Origin: Sphingomonas jejuensis
GTDB lineage: Bacteria > Pseudomonadota > Alphaproteobacteria > Sphingomonadales > Sphingomonadaceae
Length of the DNA: 64,000 nt
Assembly: GCF_011927695.1 (NCBI RefSeq)
Contig: NZ_JAATJE010000001.1
Span: forward strand, 1,736,001 to 1,800,000
Direction of reading: 5' to 3'
Part shown: positions 1 to 9,299 of the stretch, one piece after another
Layout: the number at the start of each line of letters is the position of its first letter
Position numbering within the stretch: position 1 is the stretch's first letter
Program-made: the position numbers and the translations under genes
Notes under the pieces: model-generated
What the model was told of the DNA's origin: nothing
Seen by the model: the letters and a program-made list of their open reading frames with translations, nothing else
The model's database searches: none

Positions 1-431
1 TTAGCCTGAACGTCACCAATGCCTGCGTGATCAACGGCGCGAATACCGTGCAGACCAACGCCGGCGTGCTGGGCTCCATCGCCTTTCCGGACCAGGCGGG
101 CATCTTCGGCGATGTCGACGGCGAGCTGGTCGGTCCGCAGGGCGCGCTGTCGGTGCTCTGCTCGCCCGGCCTGTCGCCCGTCCTCACGATCGGCGCGGGA
201 CAGCAGGACGGCTCCACCCGCCGCAACCTGCGCGCCAACGGCCGCGACGTCGCCTACCGCCTGTTCTCCGACGCGCAGCGCACCTCCGAGATCGCCATCG
301 GCGGCGTGATCAACCTGGCGCCGTCGGCCAGTGCGACGAGTGTGCCGATCTTCGCGCGGGTGAACAGCGGCGGTCAGGTGCTCCCGGCGGGCACCTATAC
401 CGACACCGTCACCGTTACGCTCAGCTGGTAG
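1..431 (+). CDS. Spore coat U domain pilin (Csu-type), 5' partial
   Basis: Reading frame open from the first bases of the window to TAG at 429-431, so the start and signal peptide lie outside. The visible part is an almost complete spore coat protein U (SCPU) domain. It has an early Cys in the context NACVING, a second Cys in SVLCSPG, and the C-terminal strand ending GTYTDTVTVTLSW typical of pilins that donate a strand in archaic chaperone-usher fibres. The next gene is a second SCPU protein, followed by chaperone and usher, so this is inferred to be a secreted pilus subunit, either major or minor. Function is inferred from family and context. Confidence 0.85.
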   Translation, partial: SLNVTNACVINGANTVQTNAGVLGSIAFPDQAGIFGDVDGELVGPQGALSVLCSPGLSPVLTIGAGQQDGSTRRNLRANGRDVAYRLFSDAQRTSEIAIGGVINLAPSASATSVPIFARVNSGGQVLPAGTYTDTVTVTLSW

Positions 432-438
432 CACCGCG

Positions 439-960
439 GTGGTCGCACGGCGCCTGCCTGCCGGCCTTGCGCTTCTGGGCGCAACGCTTGTGCCCGGTAC
501 GGCGGACGCCGGCGAACGGCGCGCGGCCTTCATCGTCGGCGCGAGCATCGTCAACGGCTGCACCGTTGCCAGCGATGTATCGGGATCATGGGGAGACATC
601 GCCATGGGCACCGTGCCGGGCATCCCCGGAGCCAGTGCCAGCGGATCGTTGAGCGCCGGCGGCGTCGCGGGACTGAGCATCGAGTGCACGCCCGGCGCGG
701 ATGTGTCGCTGGCCATTGATCAAGGGCTGAACAGCCAGTCGGGAACGCGTCGCCTTGCTCCGGCGAGCGGAGCGTCCCGCCTTGACTATCGCCTGTTCGT
801 CGATGGGAGCGCGACGCCGTGGACCACGCAATCGCTCCGCCTCGCCTTTCCGGCGGGCGGGCAGCGCCGCGTGCTGCCGATCCGCGCCGAGACCAGCCTG
901 CCGACCACCCTGCCGGCGGGCCGATACACCGACACCATCAGGCTGACGCTGAGCTTCTAG
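439..960 (+). CDS. Spore coat U domain pilin subunit
   Basis: 173 residues from a GTG start 7 bases after the previous stop. Residues 1-24 form a Sec signal peptide with a hydrophobic core LALLGATL and a TADA cleavage region. The mature protein is one SCPU domain with Cys41 (VNGCTV) and Cys83 (IECTPG), which probably form the disulfide of this fold. It ends in GRYTDTIRLTLSF, the same terminal strand motif as its neighbour. It sits second in the pilus operon, 1 base before the chaperone gene. No clear Shine-Dalgarno is visible, so translation may be coupled to the upstream gene. Likely a minor subunit of a Csu-like pilus. Confidence 0.85.
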   Translation: MVARRLPAGLALLGATLVPGTADAGERRAAFIVGASIVNGCTVASDVSGSWGDIAMGTVPGIPGASASGSLSAGGVAGLSIECTPGADVSLAIDQGLNSQSGTRRLAPASGASRLDYRLFVDGSATPWTTQSLRLAFPAGGQRRVLPIRAETSLPTTLPAGRYTDTIRLTLSF

Positions 961-961
961 G

Positions 962-1690
962 ATGATCCGCATGATCTGCTTTCGCCTGATGGTCGCGTTG
1001 GCTGCCCTCGCCTTGCCGGTGCCCGCCCTGGCGGCGTCCGTCGTGATCTGGCCGATCGATCCCCGGATCGAGGCGGGTGAGCGTGCGACGGCCTTGTGGC
1101 TGGAAAACAGCGGCACCGATCCGATCACGCTGCAGGTGCGATCCTTCCTATGGTCCCAGGATGGGGGGGAGGACCGGCTGACCGATCAGGACGAGATCGT
1201 CGCCAGCCCGCCGATGGTGGAGATCGCCCCCGGCGCACGGCAGCTGGTGCGCGTGATCCGGCGAACCGTCGACGGATCGGCGGGCGAGCGCAGCTTCCGC
1301 CTGTTCGTCGACGAAGTGCCCACGGCCTCCCCCGACCTCGCGGCCGGCGCCACGGGCGCGCGGCTGACCGTGCAGATGCGCTATTCCATTCCGCTGTTCA
1401 CCTACTCGCCCGCAAGCCCCGTTGCGGCGCCGGCCGATCCGCTTGTCACGCGGGTGCGGAGCGTCAACGGCGTGCGCACAATCGAGATCACCAACGTGGG
1501 CGCAACCCATGTCCGCCTGACCGACCTGCGCGCGGGTGGATCAGCGGACGGCGCGATGCTGCGCCAGGGGCTGATGGGCTATGTCCTGGCCGGTGCCACC
1601 ATGCGCTGGCCGCTTCCGGCCGATGTCACCGCGCCGGTGTTCACCGTGTCCGTCGACGGTGTGTCTCGCCTGCTCACGCCGTCGGCCTGA
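962..1690 (+). CDS. Periplasmic pilus chaperone (PapD-like, Csu type)
   Basis: 242 residues with a signal peptide cleaved near ALA24-ASVVIW. The mature protein starts with the first strand of a PapD-like immunoglobulin fold (WPIDPRIEAGERATALWLENSG). It continues with the conserved second-strand elements VRSFLWSQ and VRVIRR and the RLFVDEVP motif seen in archaic (molecular chaperone) members. In this family the chaperone binds unfolded subunits in the periplasm and hands them to the usher. It lies directly between two SCPU pilins and the usher gene. An alternative in-frame ATG at 971 would shorten the signal peptide N-region by three residues. Confidence 0.9.
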   Translation: MIRMICFRLMVALAALALPVPALAASVVIWPIDPRIEAGERATALWLENSGTDPITLQVRSFLWSQDGGEDRLTDQDEIVASPPMVEIAPGARQLVRVIRRTVDGSAGERSFRLFVDEVPTASPDLAAGATGARLTVQMRYSIPLFTYSPASPVAAPADPLVTRVRSVNGVRTIEITNVGATHVRLTDLRAGGSADGAMLRQGLMGYVLAGATMRWPLPADVTAPVFTVSVDGVSRLLTPSA

Positions 1691-1711
1691 GGGCCGGGTG
1701 CTGTCGCCGCC

Positions 1712-3988
1712 ATGCTGCGCCGCCTTTTCTGCTTCATGGCGCTGTTGGCGGCGTTCGGCGCTGCGCCGGCCCAGGCCGAGGCGACCGATCCCGCCGTTCG
1801 CTACTATGTGGAGCTTGTCCTGAACGGCGTCGCGACGGGGACCATCCTGCCGCTGGTGCGGGACGGCGACCGCCTGATCGTCGATGCGGCCGATCTTCGC
1901 TCCGCCCGGGTCTCGGTCGACGGCGATGGGCCGATCGACCTGCACAGCATCGTCGGCACGACCGCCACCTATGACGGGCCGCGACAGCGATTGATGCTGG
2001 ACGTGCCGCCCGACCGCCTCCCGACCACCACGCATCGCGGATCGCGTCGCGACCGGGTGCGCACGGTCGCCGATACGGGCGCCCTCTTCGCCTACGACGT
2101 CTACGGCCGCGCCGGCAGCGGCGGCAGCAGCCTGTCCGCCTGGACGGAGCAGCGACTGTTCGGCGATCTCGGAACCTTGTCCAACACGGGCAGCCTGTTC
2201 CTGACGGAGCGCGGACCGGCGCGTTACGTGCGCTACGACACGCACCTCAGGCGCATCGATGAGGATCGCGCGCTGACGATCACGGCGGGCGATCTCTTCA
2301 CCGGCGCGCTTGCGTGGAACGGGTCGGTCCGGTTGGGCGGCGTGCAGGTCGCGCGCAGCTGGCGCGTCCGGCCCGACCTCGTCACGGTTCCGCTGCCGCG
2401 CTTTGCCGGGCAAGCTGCCGTTCCGACGGCGGTCGACCTGTATATCGACGGAACGCGACAGAGCAGCACCAGCGTCGAACCTGGTCGGTTCGTGCTGGAT
2501 GACCTGCCGGTGGTGAACGGTGCCGGTGACCTGACGGTTGTCACAACCGATGCGGTTGGTCGGCAGGTGGCGACCACCGTCCCCTTCTATGTCGCGCCAC
2601 AGGCGTTGCGGCGTGGGCTGACCGACTTCTCGATCGATGCTGGGTTGCTGCGCCGCGGGTTCGGCGTCCGCAATCTTGCCTATGGATCTGCCGCGGCCGC
2701 CGGGACCGTGCGCCATGGATTGACGCAGCGGCTGACGGTGGAGGCGCACGGCGAGGCGAGCGGAAACGTCGCTGTGGCGGGAGCCGGGATCGTCTGGTCG
2801 CCCGGCCTGTGGGGCGCGGTGAACGCGTCCGTCGCAGCCGGGCAGGCGCGCGGACGCTCCGGCACCCAGATCACCGTGGGGTACAGCTACACCACCCGAC
2901 GTTTCAGCGTCGGAGCGGAGCATGTCGAGCGCGGGCCCGGCTATGCCGACCTCGCCAGCTTCGACCTCGGGCAGCTCGGCCAGCGGCTGCGCAGCGACCG
3001 GGTGAGCGGGAGCCTTTCGCTCGGGCGCTTCGGCAGCGTCGGGATCGGCTATCTGGCGGCGCGGCGGGAGGACAGCGGGTCGATCCGCCTCTTCAACGCG
3101 TCCTGGTCGGCCCACCTAAACGAGCGGATCGCAATCTTCGCGGCGGTGAACCACGACCTCGGCCGGCGCAGCACGGCGGCACAGGTGCGGCTTGTGGTTC
3201 CGCTGGGCGCGTCACGTATGACCGGCGCGAGCGCGGGGCTGGCCACCGATGGCGCACGCGGCTTGTCCGCGCAGCTTGGCCTCGGACGATCGGCACCGAG
3301 TGACGGCGGGCTCGGCTATACGGTCGATGCGGCCCTGGGCGGGGGGCGGATCGACGGGCAGGCGAGCCTCGACTGGCGTGCGCGCGCGTTCCGGGGAGAA
3401 GCGGGCGTCTCCACGGTGGCCGGGCGCACGGCTGGCTGGGTCGGGATGTCGGGCGCCGCGATCCTGATGGACGACGCCGTCTATATCGCCAACACCACGC
3501 CCGACGCCTTTGCGATCGTGCGCACCGAAGCGCCGGGGGTGCCCGTCCGCTTCGAGAACCAGAAGGTCGGCGTGACCGATCGCCGCGGCCGGTTGTTCGT
3601 GCCAGCGCTCGGCGCGTACCAGAACGCGCTCTACTCGATCGATCCGATTGCCCTGCCCGACGGCATGCTGGCCGACGTGGTCGAGCGGCGGGTGGCACTG
3701 CGCGAGGGCACGGGCGCGGTGATCCGGATGCCCGTGCGCCACACCGCAAGCGCGATGGCCACGCTGGTCGACGATGCCGGGCAGACGATCGCGCCGGGCG
3801 CGCGCGCACGCTTCGGCGACGGTCGCGAGGCACTGGTCGGGTGGGGAGGATTGCTGCTGCTGGAAGACGTCCAGGGCACCGTCACCGTCCGCGTGACCCG
3901 GCGCGACGGGTCGGACTGCACGGCGAGCCTGTCGGTGCCGCCGGGCCTGCCGGCGTTTACGCGGCTGGAGCCGACACCGTGCCGCTGA
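1712..3988 (+). CDS. Outer-membrane fimbrial usher (FimD/CsuD-like)
   Basis: 758 residues: signal peptide 1-23 (MLRRLFCFMALLAAFGAAPAQA), then the usher N-terminal chaperone-binding domain and a long beta-rich pore region with alternating Gly/aromatic strands. The C-terminal plug-like and Ig-like segments include VPVRFENQKVGVTDRRGR and end with a Cys pair (DCTASL and TPCR). Ushers are outer-membrane pores that accept chaperone-subunit complexes and polymerise the fibre. The length is a little shorter than gamma-type ushers and fits the archaic Csu class. The stop codon overlaps the next ATG (TGATG at 3986-3990), so translation of the tip subunit is probably coupled. Confidence 0.92.
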   Translation: MLRRLFCFMALLAAFGAAPAQAEATDPAVRYYVELVLNGVATGTILPLVRDGDRLIVDAADLRSARVSVDGDGPIDLHSIVGTTATYDGPRQRLMLDVPPDRLPTTTHRGSRRDRVRTVADTGALFAYDVYGRAGSGGSSLSAWTEQRLFGDLGTLSNTGSLFLTERGPARYVRYDTHLRRIDEDRALTITAGDLFTGALAWNGSVRLGGVQVARSWRVRPDLVTVPLPRFAGQAAVPTAVDLYIDGTRQSSTSVEPGRFVLDDLPVVNGAGDLTVVTTDAVGRQVATTVPFYVAPQALRRGLTDFSIDAGLLRRGFGVRNLAYGSAAAAGTVRHGLTQRLTVEAHGEASGNVAVAGAGIVWSPGLWGAVNASVAAGQARGRSGTQITVGYSYTTRRFSVGAEHVERGPGYADLASFDLGQLGQRLRSDRVSGSLSLGRFGSVGIGYLAARREDSGSIRLFNASWSAHLNERIAIFAAVNHDLGRRSTAAQVRLVVPLGASRMTGASAGLATDGARGLSAQLGLGRSAPSDGGLGYTVDAALGGGRIDGQASLDWRARAFRGEAGVSTVAGRTAGWVGMSGAAILMDDAVYIANTTPDAFAIVRTEAPGVPVRFENQKVGVTDRRGRLFVPALGAYQNALYSIDPIALPDGMLADVVERRVALREGTGAVIRMPVRHTASAMATLVDDAGQTIAPGARARFGDGREALVGWGGLLLLEDVQGTVTVRVTRRDGSDCTASLSVPPGLPAFTRLEPTPCR

Positions 3989-4938
3989 TGCTGCGGATCC
4001 TCCTTGCCGCCCTGCTGGCGGTGATCGGCGGAACGGAAGCCCGGGCCGCCTGCAGCGTCGCGCCGGCGGGGTCGCTGCTGTTCGCGGACAGCTCCACGTT
4101 CGACGTGCGCGAGGCCAAGGTCGCGCAGGTGAGTGGAAGCGGGGGGCTGACCTGCAACGGATCGGTGCTGACGGTCATATCGTCCGACTATGCGCGGGCG
4201 ACCGCCACCAGCGCCAACGGGTTCCAGCTCCGTTCGAGCAGCGGCGTCACCCTTCCCTACCGGCTGTCGGCGGACAGCGGCGGAACCTATTCGTTCAACA
4301 CCACGCCGACGATCAACTACATGAACCCGGCGCTGCTCTCGCTGCTCGGCATCCTGAGCCAGGACAGCTTTCGCACGCCGCTGTTCGCGACGTTGACGGG
4401 CGCGGGCAACGTGCCGGCCGGCGTGTACGAGGACACGGTCACGATCGTCTGGAACTACACCATCTGCCGCGGCGTGGGGGCGCTGGGCGTCTGCGTCCTG
4501 GCGGAGACGGGCAGCAACAAGACGACCACCATCACGGTGCGCGTGACCGTGACCAAGGATTGCCGCGTGGCCGCCAACGCGCTGGAGTTCGGGTCGGCGC
4601 CGCTCGCCGGCCAGTTCGCGCCGGTGTCGCAGGCGGTGCTGGTGGATTGCTCGCTCGGCGCGGCCTACACCGTGTCTTTCTCCGCCGGAGCGAGCGGGGC
4701 GAGCCGGCCGTGGCGGGCGATGAGCAGCGGCGCGGGCGACCGGCTGGAGTACAACATCTACCGCCCGGACGGGTCGACGATCTGGGACGAGGCCAATCCG
4801 GCGCCGGCCGCGCAGGTCGGCACGGGCGCGGTCGTGCCGGGGCAGGTGCAAGCCTTTGTCGCGCGCATCAATCCCGCGCAGCCGACGCCGCGGGCGGGCC
4901 GCTACACCGACACGGTGAGCGTCGTCATCGGCTTTTGA
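3988..4938 (+). CDS. Two-domain SCPU tip adhesin (CsuE-like)
   Basis: 316 residues starting at the ATG embedded in TGATG at the usher stop. Residues 1-20 are a signal peptide (LLAALLAVIGGTEARA). Two SCPU modules follow. The first begins at ACSVAP and ends near the VYEDTVTIVWNY strand. The second begins near TKDCRVAANALEF and ends GRYTDTVSVVIGF. A two-domain SCPU protein after the usher is the expected position and build of the tip adhesin in Csu pili, where the distal domain contacts surfaces. An upstream in-frame start at 3841 lies inside the usher gene and would remove the signal peptide, so it was not used. Confidence 0.85.
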   Translation: MLRILLAALLAVIGGTEARAACSVAPAGSLLFADSSTFDVREAKVAQVSGSGGLTCNGSVLTVISSDYARATATSANGFQLRSSSGVTLPYRLSADSGGTYSFNTTPTINYMNPALLSLLGILSQDSFRTPLFATLTGAGNVPAGVYEDTVTIVWNYTICRGVGALGVCVLAETGSNKTTTITVRVTVTKDCRVAANALEFGSAPLAGQFAPVSQAVLVDCSLGAAYTVSFSAGASGASRPWRAMSSGAGDRLEYNIYRPDGSTIWDEANPAPAAQVGTGAVVPGQVQAFVARINPAQPTPRAGRYTDTVSVVIGF

Positions 4939-5013
4939 GCGGAAGGCCGTTTTACGGCGAGGCGCCCTGGCAGGAAGGCTGATCTAATTTGGCGATGGGT
5001 TTGATCGAGGCAG

Positions 5014-5037
5014 CCCGCCTTATCCCGGCGGGTGTTT
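5014..5037 (+). terminator. Possible terminator of the pilus operon
   Basis: Hairpin CCCGCC (5014-5019), loop of 7, GGCGGG (5027-5032), followed by TGTTT. It stands 75 bases after the last pilus gene and 65 bases before katG. The stem is short and the T-run imperfect, so the call is moderate. Confidence 0.45.
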
Positions 5038-5101
5038 AGGGCTATCTTGTCTCCGTAAAGGGTGTTCGACCCAGACCATCACGAGGCAACGGAGAGTTAC
5101 C

Positions 5102-7327
5102 ATGGCTGACCGCGATCCTACAGGCTGCCCCATGCACGCAGGCGCGCCGGGCGTGACCGAGGCACGCTCGCTGCTCGGCAGGACCAACAAGGACTGGTGG
5201 CCGGAAGCGCTGCCGATCGACATCCTGCACCAGAACGGCGTGTCGCCCGACCCGATGGGCGAGGATTTCGACTATGCCGAGGCGTTCAGCAAGCTCGACT
5301 ACCAGGCGCTGAAGGCCGACCTGACCGCGCTGATGACCGACAGCAAGGCCTGGTGGCCGGCTGACTACGGCCATTACGGTCCCTTCATGATCCGCATGGC
5401 GTGGCACGCCGCCGGCACCTACCGCGTGACCGACGGTCGTGGCGGGTCGAGCTCGGGCCAGCAGCGGTTCGAGCCGCTCAACTCGTGGCCGGACAACGGC
5501 AACCTCGACAAGGCGCGGCGCCTGCTGTGGCCGATCAAGCAGAAGTACGGCAAGCACATCAGCTGGGCCGACCTGTTCATCCTGGCCGGCAACGTCGCGA
5601 TCGAGAGCATGGGCGGACCCGTGTTCGGCTTCGCCGGCGGCCGCAAGGACGTGTACCAGTCCGAAGGCGACACCTTCTGGGGCGCCGAGGAGATCTGGGT
5701 CGACGAGGGTGCGCAGACCCGCATCACCGATGAGCTGCCGGAGCTGGAAGGGCCGCTGGCCGCGATCCAGATGGGCCTCATCTACGTCAATCCGGAAGGT
5801 CCGGGCGGCGATCCCAACCCGCTGCTGTCGGCGCGCGACATGAAGGCCACCTTCTCCCGCATGGCGATGAATTCGGAAGAAACCGTCGCGCTGACGGCCG
5901 GCGGGCACGCGTTCGGCAAGGCGCACGGCGCCAAGCCCGGCGAGAAGTTCGGCAAGAACCCGGCCGCGGGCGAGGTGCACCTGCAGGGCCTGGGCTGGCT
6001 GGTCGACGAGGAAGACATCGGCCGCGGCCACATCACCACGTCCGGCATCGAGGGCGCATGGTCGAACAACCCGACCAAGTGGACCGGCGACTATTTCCGC
6101 CTGCTGTTCAAGTACGACTATGAGCTGACCACCAGCCCGGCGGGCGCCAAGCAGTGGACCCCGGTCAACCCGGATCCCGAGGACATGGCGCCGGACGCGC
6201 GCGACCCCAACAAGCGCGTGCCGACGATGATGACCACGGCCGACATGGCGCTGAAGATGGATCCGGAGTTCCGCGAGATCTCCTTGCGGTTCAAGGACGA
6301 CCAGGCAGCGCTGGACGACGCCTTCGCCCGCGCGTGGTTCAAGCTGACCCACCGCGACATGGGCCCGAAGATCCGGTACCTCGGCAGCGACGTGCCGGCC
6401 GAGGACCTGATCTGGCAGGACCCGATCCCCGAGGGCACCGTGCCGTCCGACGCCGACGTCAAGGCGTTCAAGGACAAGGTGCTGTCGAGCGGCCTGACCG
6501 TGTCGCAGCTGGTGAAGACGGCCTGGGCGTCGGCCTCCACCTATCGCAAGTCGGACCACCGGGGCGGCGCCAACGGTGCCCGCATCGCGCTGGAGCCGCA
6601 GCGCAACTGGGCGATCAACGAGCCCGAGCAGCTGAAGATCGTCCTCGACAAGCTGAACGAGCTTCGCGGCTCGCTGAGCCTGGCCGACGCGATCGTGCTG
6701 GCCGGATCGGCCGCGGTCGAGAAGGCGGCGAAGGACGCCGGCTTCGACGTGGAAGTGCCGTTCTCCGGCGGCCGCGGCGACGCGACGCAGGAGTGGACGG
6801 ACGTCGAGAGCTTCCACTGGATGGAGCCGCAGGCCGATGGCTTCCGCAACTATCTGAAGACGCGCCAGCGGGTGAAGACGGAAGAGCTGCTGCTGGACCG
6901 CGCATCGCTGCTGGGCCTGTCCGCGCCGGAGCTGACCGTGCTGGTCGGCGGCCTGCGCGTGCTGGGTGCCAACTACGGCGACCTGAAGGAAGGCGTGTTC
7001 ACCGACCGTCCGGGTACGCTGACCAACGACTTCTTCGTCAATCTGCTCGACAACGAGACCTTCTGGGATCGGGTCGACACGTCCAGCGACGAGGAGTTCA
7101 TCGGCTATGATCGCGGTGGCCGCCATGCCAAGTGGCGTGCGACGCGCACCGACCTGATCTTCGGGTCGAACAGCCAGCTGCGTGCGACCGCCGAGGTCTA
7201 TGCCGAGCGCGGCCATGAAGAGAAGTTCGTGCGCGACTTCGTGAAGGCCTGGGTGAAGGTGATGAACGCCGATCGCTTCGACCTGACTGCGCGCCGGTCT
7301 GACGACGTGCTGATGGACGTCGCCTGA
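5102..7327 (+). CDS. katG: Catalase-peroxidase KatG
   Basis: 741 residues, full length for the bifunctional heme catalase-peroxidase that removes hydrogen peroxide in the cytoplasm. In the N-terminal domain the distal active site [11 protein letters not shown] gives Arg98, Trp101 and His102. The proximal heme ligand is His269 in [12 protein letters not shown]. Tyr228 (GLIYVNPEG) and Met254 (FSRMAM) sit where the Met-Tyr-Trp adduct forms with Trp101, so catalase activity is expected. The degenerate second peroxidase domain follows. GGAG at 5091-5094 fixes the ATG at 5102. It is flanked by terminator-like hairpins on both sides, so it is probably monocistronic. An OxyR-type regulator is usual for this gene but none is in the window. 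Confidence 0.98.
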   Translation: MADRDPTGCPMHAGAPGVTEARSLLGRTNKDWWPEALPIDILHQNGVSPDPMGEDFDYAEAFSKLDYQALKADLTALMTDSKAWWPADYGHYGPFMIRMAWHAAGTYRVTDGRGGSSSGQQRFEPLNSWPDNGNLDKARRLLWPIKQKYGKHISWADLFILAGNVAIESMGGPVFGFAGGRKDVYQSEGDTFWGAEEIWVDEGAQTRITDELPELEGPLAAIQMGLIYVNPEGPGGDPNPLLSARDMKATFSRMAMNSEETVALTAGGHAFGKAHGAKPGEKFGKNPAAGEVHLQGLGWLVDEEDIGRGHITTSGIEGAWSNNPTKWTGDYFRLLFKYDYELTTSPAGAKQWTPVNPDPEDMAPDARDPNKRVPTMMTTADMALKMDPEFREISLRFKDDQAALDDAFARAWFKLTHRDMGPKIRYLGSDVPAEDLIWQDPIPEGTVPSDADVKAFKDKVLSSGLTVSQLVKTAWASASTYRKSDHRGGANGARIALEPQRNWAINEPEQLKIVLDKLNELRGSLSLADAIVLAGSAAVEKAAKDAGFDVEVPFSGGRGDATQEWTDVESFHWMEPQADGFRNYLKTRQRVKTEELLLDRASLLGLSAPELTVLVGGLRVLGANYGDLKEGVFTDRPGTLTNDFFVNLLDNETFWDRVDTSSDEEFIGYDRGGRHAKWRATRTDLIFGSNSQLRATAEVYAERGHEEKFVRDFVKAWVKVMNADRFDLTARRSDDVLMDVA

Positions 7328-7394
7328 TCGCAGCCGGGAATGCGGGGCGCGCCCTGCGTTCCCGAACGCACGACACAAATCGTTCTTCCCATGT

Positions 7395-7430
7395 GCGGGG
7401 CATCTTCGAGACGAAGGTGTCCCGCATTTT
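7395..7430 (+). terminator. Rho-independent terminator after katG
   Basis: A 14-bp stem with two G-T pairs (7395-7408 with 7412-7425), a 3-base loop AGA, and then ATTTT at 7426-7430. It lies 68 bases after the katG stop, with no gene between. Confidence 0.8.
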
Positions 7431-7528
7431 CATTGGCGGGGGGCCGGAGCGCCGCCATTCGTGATCGGTCATGGACGGCCCGGCCGGTTTCTGCGCATGC
7501 CGATCCCGGCTTCAGGAAAGGGGATCCG

Positions 7529-8446
7529 ATGGCGGGTGGTTTGTTGGCGCTTCTGGACGACGTCGCTGCGCTGGCGCGTCTGGCGGCGGCATCCGCCGAC
7601 GATATCGCAGCAGCGGCCGGACGCGCCGGCAGCAAGACCGTGGGCGTGGTCATCGACGACGCGGCGGTGACGCCGGGCTATGTCGTCGGACTGCCGCCGG
7701 AGCGCGAGCTGCCGATCATCGCGAAGATCGCGATCGGTTCGCTTCGCAACAAGCTGATCTTCATCCTGCCGGTGGTGCTGCTGCTGAGCGCCTTTGCGCC
7801 CTGGGCGTTGACGCCGATCCTGATGGCGGGCGGACTCTATCTGAGCTTCGAGGGCGCGGAGAAGATCCTTCATTCGCTGCGCGGCAAGCATGCCGAGACG
7901 GAGGTCGCCGCGATCTCCTCGCCCGCCGAGCTGGAGCAGCGGCAGGTGAGCGGCGCGATCCGCACCGATTTCATCCTGTCGGCCGAGATCATGGTGATCA
8001 CGCTGAACGAGCTGACGGAGAGCCCGATCGTGACGCAGGCGGTGGTGCTGGCGGTGGTCGGCATCGCCGTGACCGTCGCGGTCTACGGCCTGGTCGGCCT
8101 GTTGGTGAAGATGGACGATGTGGGCCTGCGCATGCAGCGTGCCGGCGGTTCGGCGGCGGGGATCGGCCGCGGGCTGGTGAAGGCCATGCCGATGCTGCTG
8201 AAGGTGCTGGCGGTGGTCGGAACGGCGGCGATGCTGTGGGTCGGCGGCGGCATCCTGATCCACGGCCTGGCCGAGCTGGGACTGGCCGGGCCGGAGCATG
8301 TGATCCACGACCTGGCGGTCGGCATCGGCGGCGACGCCGCCGCCATCGAATGGCTGGTGACGGCAGTGGCATCGGGCGTGGTCGGGCTGGTGGCCGGCGG
8401 CATCGTGGTCGCGCTGCTGCACCTGAAGCCGGGGGCGGCGCATTGA
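7529..8446 (+). CDS. DUF808 family inner-membrane protein
   Basis: 305 residues of the DUF808 (YedI-like) family. It begins with the characteristic MAGGLLALLDDVAALARLAA and has the motif VIDDAAVTPGYVVG near residues 42-55. Five or so hydrophobic segments follow, including LIFILPVVLLLSAFAPWAL and the C-terminal AVASGVVGLVAGGIVVALL. The molecular role of the family is not established. The ATG at 7529 is preceded by AGGAAAGGGG (from 7514). The upstream in-frame start at 7340 would add a 63-residue charged extension unlike the family and was rejected. The next gene starts 17 bases after the stop, so the two may be cotranscribed. Confidence 0.9.
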   Translation: MAGGLLALLDDVAALARLAAASADDIAAAAGRAGSKTVGVVIDDAAVTPGYVVGLPPERELPIIAKIAIGSLRNKLIFILPVVLLLSAFAPWALTPILMAGGLYLSFEGAEKILHSLRGKHAETEVAAISSPAELEQRQVSGAIRTDFILSAEIMVITLNELTESPIVTQAVVLAVVGIAVTVAVYGLVGLLVKMDDVGLRMQRAGGSAAGIGRGLVKAMPMLLKVLAVVGTAAMLWVGGGILIHGLAELGLAGPEHVIHDLAVGIGGDAAAIEWLVTAVASGVVGLVAGGIVVALLHLKPGAAH

Positions 8447-8463
8447 GGAACGGAGACGCGGAC

Positions 8464-9210
8464 ATGAAGACAGCGATCGTCACGGGTGCGACATCCGGCA
8501 TCGGCGCGGCCACGGTTGCCGCACTGATCGGCGCAGGGTGGCAGGTGGTCGCGACCGGCCGCCGCGCCGAGCGGCTGGAGCGGTTGCGGGACGAGCATGG
8601 CGAGGCCGTGCATCCCGCCGTCTTCGACGTGCGCGACGAAGCCGCGATGGCCGCGGCGATCGATGCCCTGCCCGACCGGTTCGCGGCGGTCGACCTGCTC
8701 GTCAACAATGCCGGGCTGGCGCTGGGCACCGGGCCCGCGCAGAAGGCGGACCTGACGCAGTGGCGCACGATGGTGGACACCAACGTCACCGCGCTGCTGG
8801 CGCTGACCCACCGCCTGCTGCCGCGCCTGATCGAGCGGCGCGGGGCGATCATCAACATCGCGTCCGTGGCGGGCAGCTATCCCTATCCCGGCGGCAACGT
8901 TTATGCCGGCACCAAGGCGTTCGTGCAGCAGTTCACGCTGGCGCTGCGATCGGACCTGCACGGCACGGGCGTGCGTGCCAGCCTGATCGACCCGGGCATG
9001 GTGGAGACCGAGTTCACGCTGGTGCGGACGGGCGGCGACCAGGGCGCGTCCGATGCGCTCTACCAGGGGGCGACGCCGATGACGGCGGAGGACATCGCCG
9101 CAACCGTGCTGTGGATCGCGGGACTGCCCCCGCACCTGAACGTCAACCGGCTGGAGATCATGCCGGTCAGCCAGTCCTTTGCCGGTTTCCAGGTGGCGCG
9201 GGGCGGATAG
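8464..9210 (+). CDS. SDR family NAD(P)-dependent oxidoreductase (YdfG-like)
   Basis: 248 residues of a classical short-chain dehydrogenase. The Rossmann motif TGATSGIG is at 7-14, NNAG at 81-84, and the catalytic residues are Ser134, Tyr147 and Lys151 (YAGTK). The pattern NNAGLALG and the C-terminal region PPHLNVNRLEIMPVSQSF match the YdfG/3-hydroxy acid dehydrogenase subgroup, which oxidises small hydroxy acids such as L-serine or 3-hydroxypropionate using NADP. GGAG-like bases (ACGGAGACG) precede the ATG. It follows DUF808 closely and precedes the tyrosine catabolism genes, but no role in that pathway can be deduced. The substrate is not determined by the sequence. Confidence 0.88.
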   Translation: MKTAIVTGATSGIGAATVAALIGAGWQVVATGRRAERLERLRDEHGEAVHPAVFDVRDEAAMAAAIDALPDRFAAVDLLVNNAGLALGTGPAQKADLTQWRTMVDTNVTALLALTHRLLPRLIERRGAIINIASVAGSYPYPGGNVYAGTKAFVQQFTLALRSDLHGTGVRASLIDPGMVETEFTLVRTGGDQGASDALYQGATPMTAEDIAATVLWIAGLPPHLNVNRLEIMPVSQSFAGFQVARGG

Positions 9211-9264
9211 CGGCCGGCGGGCGGCACGGCCCTGTTGACGGCGACCGGCCGCCGGATCGATAAG

Positions 9265-9286
9265 GATGGTAACAACTGATACCATC
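9265..9286. promoter_or_regulatory. Inverted repeat upstream of hppD, possible operator
   Basis: GATGGTA (9265-9271) and TACCATC (9280-9286) form a perfect 7-bp inverted repeat with an 8-base spacer, ending 13 bases before the hppD start. The position fits a repressor site or a 5' leader hairpin. No regulator gene is adjacent. Confidence 0.45.
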
Positions 9287-9299
9287 TTGGAGAGCGATC

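Noticed and set aside
5042..7378. 778-codon open frame opposite katG
   Set aside because: Antisense to a full-length, motif-complete katG, with no recognisable fold.
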